Source: Clostridia bacterium (GTDB taxonomy: Bacteria; Bacillota; Clostridia; RUG12999). Taken from it: 57,964 bases of DNA. The stretch lies in the NCBI GenBank assembly GCA_022801925.1, contig JAAWTG010000016.1, positions 1 to 57,964 of the forward strand, read 5' to 3'. The notes under the pieces are model-generated. The model was not told the origin of the DNA. It saw nothing but the letters and a program-made list of their open reading frames with translations, and made no database searches. How positions within the stretch are numbered: the first letter of the stretch is position 1; every line of letters starts with the position of its first letter. Of this stretch, positions 26,174 to 34,221 are shown one piece after another. The position numbers and the translations under genes are program-made.

Positions 26174-26902
26174 ATGAAACAGAATGATAATTTGCAACTT
26201 GTTTCATTGGTCCAGCAGGGAGATAAACATGCAGAAGATTTATTAGTTCGCCGGAATACACCATTGGTTTGGAGCATGGTGAAACGGTTTCAGGGGCGCG
26301 GGCAGGAGCCGGAGGATTTGTTTCAACTTGGGTGTATTGGACTTTTGCGTGCTGCGCAGCGGTTTGATTTTTCAAAAAATGTTCAATTTTCAACCTATGC
26401 TGTCTATATGATTATTGGAGAAATGAAACGGTTCCTGCGCGATGATGGACTGCTGAAAGTGAGCCGGAGTGTGAAGGAGTTGGCAGTCAAAGCAAAAGCA
26501 GCGCAGGAGGCAATTGAAAAAGAAACTGGACGGGAAGCAAAGATGACAGAAATTGCGCAGCGTCTTGGTGTTGATACAGAAGAACTGGCTGCGGTCTATA
26601 CGGCAAGCAGACCGCCGGAATCTCTGGATGCAGCAGTATATAAAGGAAAAGACGGCGGACAAGTATCCTTGCTTGATACGTTGCCGGACGATGGTGCATT
26701 TGACGAAGAAGTTGTCAATTGTGTCACACTGAAAGAGGCAATGAAAAGGTTGGGAGAACGTGACCGGAAAATTTTACTGCTACGGTTTTATCAAAACAAA
26801 ACGCAAAGCGAAGTATCCGCCTTGCTTGGTATTTCTCAAGTACAAGTATCACGGCTGGAAAAGAAACTGCTGCGGCAATTGCGAGACCACATGATTTCAT
26901 AA
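26174..26902 (+). CDS. sigF: RNA polymerase sigma-F factor
   Basis: A 242-residue sigma-70 family factor for forespore transcription. Region 2 is clear (DLFQLGCIGLLRAAQRFDFSKNVQFSTYAVYMIIGEMKR broken across its -10 contacts), followed by region 3 and a region 4 helix-turn-helix (KTQSEVSALLGISQVQVSRLEKK). The start is taken as ATG 26174 with AAGGGTGGG upstream; a GTG nine bases earlier lies inside that ribosome site. It closes the spoIIA operon, and a strong terminator follows. Confidence 0.95.
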   Translation: MKQNDNLQLVSLVQQGDKHAEDLLVRRNTPLVWSMVKRFQGRGQEPEDLFQLGCIGLLRAAQRFDFSKNVQFSTYAVYMIIGEMKRFLRDDGLLKVSRSVKELAVKAKAAQEAIEKETGREAKMTEIAQRLGVDTEELAAVYTASRPPESLDAAVYKGKDGGQVSLLDTLPDDGAFDEEVVNCVTLKEAMKRLGERDRKILLLRFYQNKTQSEVSALLGISQVQVSRLEKKLLRQLRDHMIS

Positions 26903-26937
26903 AAAAGAAAAGCAGTTGGCTTTTAATGCATAATTAG

Positions 26938-26978
26938 AAAATCTCCTATGGTAGTTTGGTTTTACCGTAGGAGATTTT
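26938..26978 (+). terminator. terminator of the spoIIA operon
   Basis: AAAATCTCCTATGGTA (26938-26953) pairs with TACCGTAGGAGATTTT (26963-26978) with one wobble around a nine-base loop, 35 bases after the sigF stop. The stem ends in T4. Confidence 0.85.
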
Positions 26979-27011
26979 AATGTGGAAAATCACGTTAACG
27001 CAGATGGGCAT

Positions 27012-27098
27012 AAATATCCATGTAACGCCTTATCCGCCCACAGTAAGGGCGCTTAGATTTTTCATTCCTATTTGTAGGCGGAAAGGCTATGGATATTT
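27012..27098. repeat. 87-base imperfect inverted repeat in the gap after spoIIA
   Basis: AAATATCCAT (27012-27021) pairs with ATGGATATTT (27089-27098); further in, GCC (27027-27029) faces GGC (27085-27087) and CCGCC (27034-27038) pairs with GGCGG (27077-27081). No gene is seen in 26979-27168, so this may be a small RNA, a MITE-like remnant, or a structured element. T5 follows on the plus strand. Confidence 0.45.
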
Positions 27099-27168
27099 TT
27101 ATGAAATGTTTTAGAGTATTTTCGAAGAAATCACTCCTGTTTACAATACCGGTAAGGTCAGAATAGAT

Positions 27169-27381
27169 TTATGATAAAGAGTCATCCTCTATATATTCAG
27201 CGATGTCTTCTAAACGGCAATTAAGAATTTTACAGAGTTCATTTAGGGTATAAGTGTTGATATTTCCATTTTTGCGCAGACGGTCTAATTGACCGGTGCT
27301 GAAACCATATTTTTTAATGAGCTGGTATTGGGAAATCCCCCTTTTTCTCATAGTTTGCCATAGTTTTTCATATATGATCAA
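27169..27381 (-). CDS. Small Xre/Cro-type DNA-binding regulator
   Basis: A 70-residue protein that is a single HTH_3-like domain: RGISQYQLIKKYGFSTGQLDRLRKNGNINTYTLNELCKILNC, with the second helix reading the operator. It belongs to the YozG/Cro-like one-domain regulators. The start is a TTG at 27381, chosen because GGGAGG sits nine bases upstream. Its promoter overlaps back to back with that of the small membrane protein gene on the other side, so it probably controls both. Confidence 0.85.
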   Translation of the reverse strand: MIIYEKLWQTMRKRGISQYQLIKKYGFSTGQLDRLRKNGNINTYTLNELCKILNCRLEDIAEYIEDDSLS

Positions 27382-27404
27382 GGCAATTCGCCTCCCTCTA
27401 TCAT

Positions 27405-27455
27405 AGTATAAAATATTGCCAATATGTTGACAATTGCCCGTAAATGGGCTATAAT
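27405..27455. promoter_or_regulatory. overlapping divergent promoters between the Xre gene and a small membrane protein
   Basis: Plus strand: TTGACA (27427-27432), 17 bases, TATAAT (27450-27455), with GCCC/GGGC dyad arms (27436-27439 and 27446-27449) inside the spacer. Minus strand: TTGTCA (27428-27433), 17 bases, then TATACT (27405-27410). The two -35 boxes share the same bases, so the promoters must compete. The dyad is a candidate operator for the 70-residue Xre protein. Confidence 0.75.
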
Positions 27456-27547
27456 GCTATGTAGAAAAGAGTAAATGAAAAAAATGATACGTTTTGCTTT
27501 CCGATAGATTATATAGATGTTGTTGAATACTTGAAGGAGGAAGCTTA

Positions 27548-27799
27548 ATGGGGAAATTTGTGGGATTATTAGATTTTTTTGGATTGTTAGGTTTTGTGGG
27601 TGGAATCGTTTTTTTGATTTTAATTATTATTGTTGCAATTCAGAAAAAATCTATTACAAAAATGTTTATAGGATTTGCGATTTCGATAATTATATTTATT
27701 TTGGGGATTTCTTTGCCGAGTAATATGAACACCCAAAAAACAACAGCAAAACCAATTATGGAAACATCTGTTGCTACCGGCGACGAACAAAAAATGTAA
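27548..27799 (+). CDS. Small membrane protein of unknown function
   Basis: An 83-residue protein with two hydrophobic segments (about 7-28, FFGLLGFVGGIVFLILIIIV, and about 35-56, with MFIGFAISIIIFILGI) joined by a short basic stretch, and a polar, Thr-rich C-terminal tail outside. AAGGAGG stands eight bases before the ATG and a consensus promoter lies 90 bases upstream, so it is expressed. I do not recognise the family. The linked Xre regulator suggests a two-gene regulated unit. Confidence 0.7.
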   Translation: MGKFVGLLDFFGLLGFVGGIVFLILIIIVAIQKKSITKMFIGFAISIIIFILGISLPSNMNTQKTTAKPIMETSVATGDEQKM

Positions 27800-27848
27800 T
27801 ACTGAGTGATTGTGATTCAAAGATTATCTGATAGATGCTAAATATGAA

Positions 27849-27895
27849 AAAGCGGCAGGAACATATAGTTTTTCACTATGCATTCCTGCCGCTTT
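27849..27895. terminator. bidirectional terminator, small membrane protein / LysR
   Basis: AAAGCGGCAGGAA (27849-27861) and TTCCTGCCGCTTT (27883-27895) form a perfect 13-base-pair stem with a further inner ATAG/CTAT pair. T-tracts flank it on the minus strand (TTTTTC) and, less strongly, on the plus strand. Confidence 0.85.
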
Positions 27896-27930
27896 CTGTT
27901 TTGCAATGATTTCATTTCTAGCTGTGGCGT

Positions 27931-28821
27931 TTATAATGTTTCCGTGCCAAATGTCTCCTGTAATTGTTTCAAAAACAGTTCGGCAGGTTTTGAAAAAACT
28001 TGGTACTTTTTCCATGCGATAACCAGACGCGCTGATATTTTAGGCGCAAATGGACGGAAACAAAGTTCGTTTTCTTTAGAGGTATTCGCAAGTCCGTCAA
28101 GCGTGACTGCACAGCCGATACCTTCCTTTACCATAAGGGTTTCGTTATAGACCAAATTATGCGTTCCTATGATATGAAGTTCATCTGTAGAATAGCCAAG
28201 CCAGCCGGATAATTCGTTTTGACTGAATGCTTGTCTGGAATGAAGCAGAGGAAGTTCTTTCAGGTCATGCGGCGTGATAGTCTGATGTGCTGCCAGCGGA
28301 TGGTCGATTCTCATCAGCAATCCCCAAGTATCTGTTGCAGGCAATATGATATGGTCATATTTTTTCAAATCAATCAATCCCACGAACAATCCGAAATCAA
28401 TTAAGCCTTTATCAAGTTTTTCCGCAGTATCATCTCCGTCGCCGCTAATAAAGTGATAATGGATATTGGGGTATCTCTGAAGCAGATGCTTGATTGCTTT
28501 TGCGATATAGCGGACAGCAATAGTTTCGCCGCCGCCGATATAAATATCGCCGCCGATAATATCTTTTTTCTCTCTAAAGGCGGATTCGGTTTTGTCTGCC
28601 AAAGTCACAATTTCCTGCGCATGTTTGCGGAGAAACATGCCGTCCTCCGTCAGTGTGATTTTTCTTTTGCCGCGGAGAAACAATGTCGTGCCGAGCTCGT
28701 CCTCTAAATCTTTGAGTTGTTTTGAAAGTGTCGGCTGTGTGATGTGTAAAGCGTTGGCGGCGGCTGTTATGTTTTCTTCCCGCGCAACCGCAAGAAAGTA
28801 TCTTAAAACACGCAGTTCCAT
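27931..28821 (-). CDS. LysR-family transcriptional regulator
   Basis: A 296-residue LTTR. The N-terminal winged HTH is ELRVLRYFLAVAREENITAAANAL followed by HITQPTLSKQLKDLEDELG; the C-terminal two-lobed inducer-binding domain has the characteristic IYIGGGETIAVRYIAKAI entry and GLFVGLIDLKKYD. The start is ATG 28821 because GGAGG lies eight bases upstream; a longer reading to 28836 lacks this. It diverges from the 28985 gene and the DUF362/CAO-N/alcohol dehydrogenase stretch, which are the natural candidates for its targets. The inducer is unknown. Confidence 0.93.
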   Translation of the reverse strand: MELRVLRYFLAVAREENITAAANALHITQPTLSKQLKDLEDELGTTLFLRGKRKITLTEDGMFLRKHAQEIVTLADKTESAFREKKDIIGGDIYIGGGETIAVRYIAKAIKHLLQRYPNIHYHFISGDGDDTAEKLDKGLIDFGLFVGLIDLKKYDHIILPATDTWGLLMRIDHPLAAHQTITPHDLKELPLLHSRQAFSQNELSGWLGYSTDELHIIGTHNLVYNETLMVKEGIGCAVTLDGLANTSKENELCFRPFAPKISARLVIAWKKYQVFSKPAELFLKQLQETFGTETL

Positions 28822-28856
28822 AGGTAACACCTCCATATTTTGGCAGTAGTGATATT

Positions 28857-28885
28857 ATTATACTGTGTTTTACCATTCTTGTCAA
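28857..28885 (-). promoter_or_regulatory. promoter of the LysR gene
   Basis: On the minus strand TTGACA (28880-28885), 17 bases and TATAAT (28857-28862) form a perfect sigma-A promoter 36 bases before the start codon at 28821. Confidence 0.8.
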
Positions 28886-28912
28886 CTATGATAAAGTATA
28901 GAATATAAGTAT

Positions 28913-28941
28913 TTGCTATTTTAACATAATGTTATTATAAT
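28913..28941 (+). promoter_or_regulatory. promoter of the divergent small-protein/DUF362 unit
   Basis: TTGCTA, 17 bases, TATAAT, 43 bases before the ATG at 28985. The AT-rich stretch between this and the LysR promoter is where a LysR operator would be expected, but I cannot pick one clear T-N11-A box. Confidence 0.65.
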
Positions 28942-28984
28942 AAAATTAAGGGTGGTTAACGGAGACACAAAGGAGGTGTTTTAT

Positions 28985-29218
28985 ATGACTCAGAAGCAAA
29001 TGGAGGAATTTAAAGTAATCGAAACGTTGACAGATGCAGGATGCACACAGGCAATGATAGAGGACTTTTTAAAGAAAGCAAAAAACAACAGTGAAACGCT
29101 TCGATGGCTCACGGGATATCGCACCACAATATTAGATGAAGTGCATAAATACAATAGGGAGTTAGAATGTCTTGATTTTTTAATCTATAAAATAAGAAAA
29201 GCGCTGCATTTCATTTAG
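28985..29218 (+). CDS. Small hypothetical helical protein
   Basis: A 77-residue soluble protein, charged and predicted mostly helical, with two cysteines (DAGCTQAM and ELECLDFL). The start is ATG 28985, with AAAGGAGG eight bases upstream; the open frame extends 11 codons further with no ribosome site. The middle FLKKAKNNSETLRWLTGYR then a coiled stretch recalls small MerR-linked or phage-type proteins, but I do not recognise a family. It is the first gene in the unit that diverges from LysR. Confidence 0.65.
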   Translation: MTQKQMEEFKVIETLTDAGCTQAMIEDFLKKAKNNSETLRWLTGYRTTILDEVHKYNRELECLDFLIYKIRKALHFI

Positions 29219-29238
29219 ACAGCAGGAGGGCGGTATGC

Positions 29239-29292
29239 ATGAAAAAGAAAAGAGCGCCATTGACGAAATGGCATTGTAAAGACAAAAAATAG
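29239..29292 (+). CDS. possible 17-residue basic peptide
   Basis: ATG at 29239 opens 17 codons reading MKKKRAPLTKWHCKDKK, preceded by AGGAGGGCGG. A second ATG at 29235, in another frame, opens 14 codons from the same ribosome site. It lies between the 77-residue gene and the DUF362 gene, so it may be a leader peptide or chance. The strong ribosome site is the only support. Confidence 0.3.
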   Translation: MKKKRAPLTKWHCKDKK

Positions 29293-29308
29293 GAATGAGG
29301 CAGGAAAC

Positions 29309-31240
29309 ATGAAAAAACAAGTATCATTGATTTTGGGTGTGATATTGATGACAGCACAAGTGAACATATTGGCAGCGGGAGATACTTTTCCAAAACATGA
29401 ACCATATGGCGAGAGTGTTGGCGCCATGCCGGGCAGAGTCGTATGGGCGCATGAACCGGATTCTGTTGAGTGGGACGGAATTGGTTATTGGTGGGAAACC
29501 AATCATTTTGATGAATCTGTCATTCAAAACATGGTTGACAGTTCCATTGCAAAATTGGGCGGTAAAAAAATGGCTGCTGAAGGCTGGAATGCCTTGTTTG
29601 CAGACAGAAACGAAAGAAATGGTGAAAGCGGCGGATATCAAAAGGGTGAAAAAATCGCAATTAAAGCAAATATTAACGGTTCTGCGGTAATGGATAATGA
29701 CACATCAGGACGAACGCAGATGAGTTACACAAATCCTGTACTGCTGAAAGCGTTGTTGGTTTCTCTTGTGACAGAGGCGGGTGCAGCGCCGGCGGATATT
29801 ACTGTTTATGATGTATCCAGATTATTTCCGGATTACATGGTTCAAATGTGCAGTGAGGGTATTTTGCAAGGCGTTCATTTTGTGGGGCGTGATAATGGCA
29901 GAGCGGATGAAAGTGCGCCAATTGTATGGTCTCACAAATTTTCCGGTAAGGTGAACTATTTGCCAACCTGTGTTACCGAAGCAAAATATATGATTAATCT
30001 TGCGAATTTAAAAGGGCATAGCTACGGTATCACGCTTTGCGGAAAAAATCATTTTGGTTCATTTATTAACGGGAATGCAATGCGTCCGCCGGAAGGCGCG
30101 AATTTGCATCAATGGCTGACAAAAAACGAAATGGGAATTTATAGTCCGCTGGCTGATTTAATGGCAAACAAACATCTTGGCGGAAAAACGGTGCTATATA
30201 TGCTGGACGCTATCATATGTGCGACTTCTGAGGGCGCGTCAATCACCGGCAGCAATTCAAAATGGCAGCAAGCGCCATTTCATAATGACTATACAGCAAG
30301 TATCTTTGTATCACAAGACCCTGTTGCGATTGATTCGGTAGGCGCGGATTTTCTGACAAATGAACCGACAATTGTAGGTCATAACAGTGCGGCAAATGAC
30401 CCGACAGTGGAGAATTATTTGCATGAAGCAGGACTTGCGGCAAAATCTCCGTCAGGAACCGTCTATACAGATAGCTTTGGTAAAACAATTACAACTTTGG
30501 GCGTGCATGAACACTGGAACAATCCGGTAGATAAACAGTATAGCAGAAATCTTGGCAAGAACGAGGGAATAGAGCTTGTGATGGCAGATAGTTTGGAAGA
30601 TAGACCAGAACTGCACACGGAAAACGGAAAAATCATTGTAAATAATGCGGCACCAAACGGGATGCTGTTGCTTACATTTTATAACAGCAGCGTACTCGTA
30701 AATGTGAAAACCTTTCAGGGAGATGAAACGATAGAAGTTGACGTAGATAAACTGGTGAAAGACAACGCAATTGACGCGACAAATGTAAAAGCATTCTTTT
30801 GGGATTTGAAAAGCATAAAACCGTTATGCAATTTGCTTTCGCTGCCGCTGGACAATATGGAGATACTGCCCGAAGAACCCATTACACCTGAACGCAAGAA
30901 TACAATAACATTGACAATCCATGGGCAGAAGTTTACAGTGCTATTAGAAGAAAATGAAACAGCGGAACGTTTTCAGAAGTTACTGCCAATGACAATTCAA
31001 ATGAGTGAACTAAATGGCAATGAAAAATATTATTATTTGCCGGAACAGCTTCCGGCAAATGCACAAAATGTAGGAACTATTCATGCAGGCGATATCATGC
31101 TGTTTGGTGCAAACTGCGTTGTATTGTTTTATGAAACTTTTCAGACTTCATATCAATATACAAAAATCGGGCATATAGAGGATAGTTCAGCGCTCAAGAC
31201 GGCAGTCGGCAGCGGCAGCGTTACAGTAACCATAGAATAA
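29309..31240 (+). CDS. Secreted DUF362 domain protein with C-terminal beta module
   Basis: A 643-residue exported protein: signal peptide about 1-22 (LILGVILMTAQVNILAAG), then a DUF362 domain (about 90-430) with NLANLKGHSYGITLCGKNHFGSF, VSQDPVAIDSVGADFL and ENYLHEAG typical of the family. Many DUF362 proteins carry iron-sulfur clusters; here no ferredoxin-type CxxCxxC motif is visible, so the redox role is uncertain. Residues about 450-540 form a beta module ending VKAFFWDLKSIKPL, related to the module in the second beta-helix protein. The C-terminal 100 residues are a small unknown domain. GGCAGGAAAC precedes the ATG. It is followed by a CAO-N lipoprotein gene after 21 bases. Confidence 0.8.
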   Translation: MKKQVSLILGVILMTAQVNILAAGDTFPKHEPYGESVGAMPGRVVWAHEPDSVEWDGIGYWWETNHFDESVIQNMVDSSIAKLGGKKMAAEGWNALFADRNERNGESGGYQKGEKIAIKANINGSAVMDNDTSGRTQMSYTNPVLLKALLVSLVTEAGAAPADITVYDVSRLFPDYMVQMCSEGILQGVHFVGRDNGRADESAPIVWSHKFSGKVNYLPTCVTEAKYMINLANLKGHSYGITLCGKNHFGSFINGNAMRPPEGANLHQWLTKNEMGIYSPLADLMANKHLGGKTVLYMLDAIICATSEGASITGSNSKWQQAPFHNDYTASIFVSQDPVAIDSVGADFLTNEPTIVGHNSAANDPTVENYLHEAGLAAKSPSGTVYTDSFGKTITTLGVHEHWNNPVDKQYSRNLGKNEGIELVMADSLEDRPELHTENGKIIVNNAAPNGMLLLTFYNSSVLVNVKTFQGDETIEVDVDKLVKDNAIDATNVKAFFWDLKSIKPLCNLLSLPLDNMEILPEEPITPERKNTITLTIHGQKFTVLLEENETAERFQKLLPMTIQMSELNGNEKYYYLPEQLPANAQNVGTIHAGDIMLFGANCVVLFYETFQTSYQYTKIGHIEDSSALKTAVGSGSVTVTIE

Positions 31241-31261
31241 AACGGGAGGGAAGCTGAAAAG

Positions 31262-31753
31262 ATGAAAAAAATGATATCATTATGTATTGTTTTCCTACAG
31301 CTTGCCGTAAATATGGCGGGCTGCGCTGCCGCACCGGCGGGGGATACGTCTCCCGGGGCTTTTACGATTATCATGCAGATTGGCAATCCTGTTATGAGTG
31401 TAAACGGTGAGAAAAAGGAAATTGATTTAAAAAGGGGTACCGTTCCCATTGTCACCCAAGACAGAACACTTCTTCCGGTGCGTGCTGTTGTGGAAGAAAT
31501 CGGCGGCGTAACCGCGTGGGATGAAGAGACACAAACGGTTTTGATAGGATATGGAAATGATATTGTCACACTTGCCATTGGCAGCAGGACAGCCTATTTA
31601 AACGATAAAGCCGAAACGCTGGACACGGCGCCTGTTATTATCAATCATAGAACAATGCTTCCCATCAGATTTATTGCGGAAGGCTTTGGCTTTACTGTCC
31701 GGTGGGAGGAAGAGACGCAAACCATTACCATCACAGGAGCAGAAGAAAAATAG
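31262..31753 (+). CDS. Copper-amine-oxidase-N domain lipoprotein
   Basis: A 163-residue lipoprotein with a possible lipobox NMAGC (Cys21; the -3 residue is Met, so it is a weak match). The rest is a single CAO-N module of two repeats: TLLPVRAVVEEIGGVTAWDE and TMLPIRFIAEGFGFTVRWEE, each ending in a strand with the TVxIxxG pattern. Such modules act as small surface domains, not as copper enzymes; no other domain is fused. It is cotranscribed with the DUF362 gene. Confidence 0.85.
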   Translation: MKKMISLCIVFLQLAVNMAGCAAAPAGDTSPGAFTIIMQIGNPVMSVNGEKKEIDLKRGTVPIVTQDRTLLPVRAVVEEIGGVTAWDEETQTVLIGYGNDIVTLAIGSRTAYLNDKAETLDTAPVIINHRTMLPIRFIAEGFGFTVRWEEETQTITITGAEEK

Positions 31754-31817
31754 TCATATCTTATAATAAAACAGCTTAAAAAGCGAATTCTATAAAGCGA
31801 AAAAGGAGTAAAAGAAA

Positions 31818-32990
31818 ATGATGAAATTTAACTTTAACAATCCAACCAATATATTGTTTGGAAGCGGTTCCTTAAAGCAACTGGGCAATCAGAAGTTGCC
31901 TGGGAAAAAGGCATTGCTGCTGACATCAAACGGAAAATCAACAAAGAAAAACGGCTATCTTGACAGAACAATAGAGCAGCTGGAAAAAGCGGGCGCCGTA
32001 TATGTGCTGTTTGACAAAATTATGGAGAATCCACTGAAAGAGGTTGTGATGGAAGGAGCGCAGTTTGCGCGTGAAAATCGTTGCGATTTTATCGTTGCGC
32101 TGGGCGGCGGGGCAGTGCTTGACGCCTCTGTTGCAATATCGGCAATGGCGACGCATGATGGTGATTTGTGGGATTATGTAGTGGGCGGCACAGGAAAAGG
32201 GCAACCGCTTGTAAATGACGGATTGCCGATTGTTACTATCACAACAACTGCCGGAACCGGTTCGGAAGTGAACTGCTGGGGCGTGATTTCCAATCTTGAG
32301 ACGAAGGAAAAAATAGGCTTCGGCGCCCCGCGGCTTGTGCCCAAACTTGCAATCGTTGACCCAGAACTCATGAAAACCGTACCGCCGAAATATACGGCAT
32401 ATCAGGGATTCGATGCGCTGTTTCACAACACGGAAGTAATGATGTCAAACGGCGTGAATATTTTAAGTGAGACAATCGCGCTTTCCGCCATTGAACACAT
32501 TGCAAAATATCTGCCGCGTGCAGTAGAGAACGGAAACGATTTGGAAGCGAGAGAGCATGTCGCATATGGAAGCACTGTGGCGGGCATTACGATGCAGCTT
32601 ACCAGCACTACCGCGCAGCACAGTATGGAACATGCCATGAGCGCATATCATCACAATTTGCCGCACGGCGCCGGTCTTATCATGATTTCAAAGGCATTTG
32701 CTGAATTTTTCATTGAGAAACATGTTTGTGACGGACAGTTTATCAAAATGGCAAAGGCAATGGGAATGGAACGGGCAAATAAAGCGGAAGATTTTATTAC
32801 CATGCTCGTGAAATTGCAGGAAGAATGCGGTGTGGCAGACCTGAAAATGAGCGATTATGGCTTTGAAAAGTCAGAGTCCATGACGCTGGCAAAAAATGCG
32901 CGGGAGACAATGGGCGGTTTGTTTTTGGCGAATCCGTGCGAAATGACAGAGGAAGAATGCGCAGGGATTTTTGATAAATCCTATCGCTGA
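31818..32990 (+). CDS. Iron-containing alcohol dehydrogenase
   Basis: A 390-residue group III NAD(P)-dependent alcohol dehydrogenase (YqhD/BDH-like), reducing aldehydes to alcohols. The nucleotide loop is FIVALGGGAVLDASVAIS, and the metal site is supplied by GFDALFHNTE (Asp and His), QHSMEHAMSAYHHNLPHGAGL broken here by HxxxH (two further His). ATG at 31818, or the next codon at 31821, follows AAAGGAG. It is the last gene before a terminator and is probably cotranscribed with the DUF362 unit downstream of the LysR regulator. Confidence 0.93.
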   Translation: MMKFNFNNPTNILFGSGSLKQLGNQKLPGKKALLLTSNGKSTKKNGYLDRTIEQLEKAGAVYVLFDKIMENPLKEVVMEGAQFARENRCDFIVALGGGAVLDASVAISAMATHDGDLWDYVVGGTGKGQPLVNDGLPIVTITTTAGTGSEVNCWGVISNLETKEKIGFGAPRLVPKLAIVDPELMKTVPPKYTAYQGFDALFHNTEVMMSNGVNILSETIALSAIEHIAKYLPRAVENGNDLEAREHVAYGSTVAGITMQLTSTTAQHSMEHAMSAYHHNLPHGAGLIMISKAFAEFFIEKHVCDGQFIKMAKAMGMERANKAEDFITMLVKLQEECGVADLKMSDYGFEKSESMTLAKNARETMGGLFLANPCEMTEEECAGIFDKSYR

Positions 32991-33036
32991 ACAAGGCGGA
33001 TAGAAAAGACTTGTTATGAACTGAAAGAACAAATAA

Positions 33037-33074
33037 GGGTATTCGGTAAATCTATCGGATACCCTTTATTTTTT
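33037..33074 (+). terminator. terminator of the alcohol dehydrogenase unit
   Basis: GGGTATTCGGTA (33037-33048) pairs with TATCGGATACCC (33053-33064), with two G-T wobbles, and is followed by TTTATTTTTT. Confidence 0.88.
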
Positions 33075-33075
33075 A

Positions 33076-33104
33076 TTGCTTTTATCATCGTGCTGTGATA
33101 TACT
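33076..33104 (+). promoter_or_regulatory. promoter of the TfoX-like gene
   Basis: TTGCTT, 17 bases, TATACT, 45 bases before the ATG at 33150. It starts immediately after the T-tract of the preceding terminator. Confidence 0.6.
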
Positions 33105-33149
33105 TTTATCGTATCATATAGAACAAATTTTCATAGTAAGGAGAAAAAC

Positions 33150-33407
33150 ATGCCGGAATTAACATCTATGATAAATATTGGCAAGGAAATGGCAAAAAAA
33201 CTAACAGTAGTTGGAATAGATTCGCCGGAAAAACTGATTGAATTAGGCGCTAAAACGGCATTCTTGAAATTAAAGATGGCATATCCACAGGTTTGTCTGG
33301 TGCATTTATATACATTAGAAGGTGCAATTCATAATATCGAATTTAACAGGCTTTCAGAAGATAAGAAAAAAGAATTGAAAGAATTTAGTGACGGTTTAAA
33401 GGGGTAA
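33150..33407 (+). CDS. TfoX/Sxy C-terminal domain protein
   Basis: An 85-residue protein that is only the TfoX/Sxy C-terminal helix-hairpin-helix-like domain: MINIGKEMAKKLTVVGIDSPEKLIELGAKTAFLKL, then SLVHLYTLEGAIHNIEFNRL-type helices. In gammaproteobacteria the full Sxy/TfoX is a competence coactivator; stand-alone C-terminal domains are common in Firmicutes and their function is unknown. AAGGAG precedes the ATG. It is a single-gene unit between the alcohol dehydrogenase terminator and the two-component genes. Confidence 0.88.
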   Translation: MPELTSMINIGKEMAKKLTVVGIDSPEKLIELGAKTAFLKLKMAYPQVCLVHLYTLEGAIHNIEFNRLSEDKKKELKEFSDGLKG

Positions 33408-33519
33408 TAGGCGTTTAGGATATCGGTCTAATATTGTAAGAAAATCTTCATAATTTTATGTGCGATATGTTTCGGTTTTAGTAGTATACTGTTGATGCAG
33501 TCAAAAAAGAAGGGGTAAA

Positions 33520-34221
33520 ATGATGGAAAAAGCAAACATTCTAGTGGTAGACGACGACAAAGAAATCGTGGAAAGCATTGCGATTTATCTGCAAAATGAA
33601 GGGTATACGGTAAGTAAAGCCTACGACGGGCTTGCGGCGCTGGATATCCTCATGCAGCAGCAAATCCACCTGATTGTGCTGGATATCATGATGCCGAAAC
33701 TTGATGGTATCAAGGCGACTTTGAAAATCAGGGAGGAATATAACATTCCTATCATTTTGCTTTCTGCGAAATCGGAGGATACGGATAAAATCATCGGGCT
33801 GAATATCGGTGCAGATGATTATATGACAAAACCGTTTAATCCCTTGGAATTGATTGCAAGGGTACGGTCTCAACTTAGGCGGTATACCCAGCTTGGGAAT
33901 ATTGTGGCATCGGACAGCAAAATTGTCATTGGCGGTTTGTGTCTGGACACAGATGAAAAATCTGTGACGGTGGATGGCGAACCGGTTCGCCTGACGCCAA
34001 TGGAATATAAAATTTTAACGCTGCTCATGCGCAATCCCGGCAGGGTATTTTCGGCGGACGAGATATACAGCAAGGTGTGGAACGAAGATGTCTGCGTGGC
34101 GGACAACACCATTGCAGTACATATCCGGCGTATCCGCGAAAAAGTTGAAATTGACCCAAAAAAACCGAAATATGTAAAGGTGGTGTGGGGAATTGGCTAT
34201 AAAATGGAAAAGCTTCCCTAA
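33520..34221 (+). CDS. OmpR-family response regulator
   Basis: A 233-residue regulator. The receiver domain has the acidic pocket DDD near residues 11-13, phosphoacceptor Asp55 in VLDIMMPKLDG, and conserved Thr/Lys residues at SAKSEDTDKIIGLNIGADDYMTKPF. The C-terminal winged HTH (LTPMEYKILTLLMRNPGRVF, then VAVHIRRIREKVE-type recognition helix) binds DNA. AAGGGG lies upstream of ATG 33520 (or 33523). Its end overlaps the sensor kinase gene by 29 bases, a tight coupling. Target genes are unknown; the downstream alpha-galactosidase has its own promoter and could be one. Confidence 0.95.
   Translation: MMEKANILVVDDDKEIVESIAIYLQNEGYTVSKAYDGLAALDILMQQQIHLIVLDIMMPKLDGIKATLKIREEYNIPIILLSAKSEDTDKIIGLNIGADDYMTKPFNPLELIARVRSQLRRYTQLGNIVASDSKIVIGGLCLDTDEKSVTVDGEPVRLTPMEYKILTLLMRNPGRVFSADEIYSKVWNEDVCVADNTIAVHIRRIREKVEIDPKKPKYVKVVWGIGYKMEKLP

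Noticed and set aside
31262-31753. Copper-dependent amine oxidase enzyme
   Set aside because: Only the N-terminal CAO-N module is present here and in the other proteins; the catalytic domain and topaquinone tyrosine are absent, so no oxidase activity is claimed.
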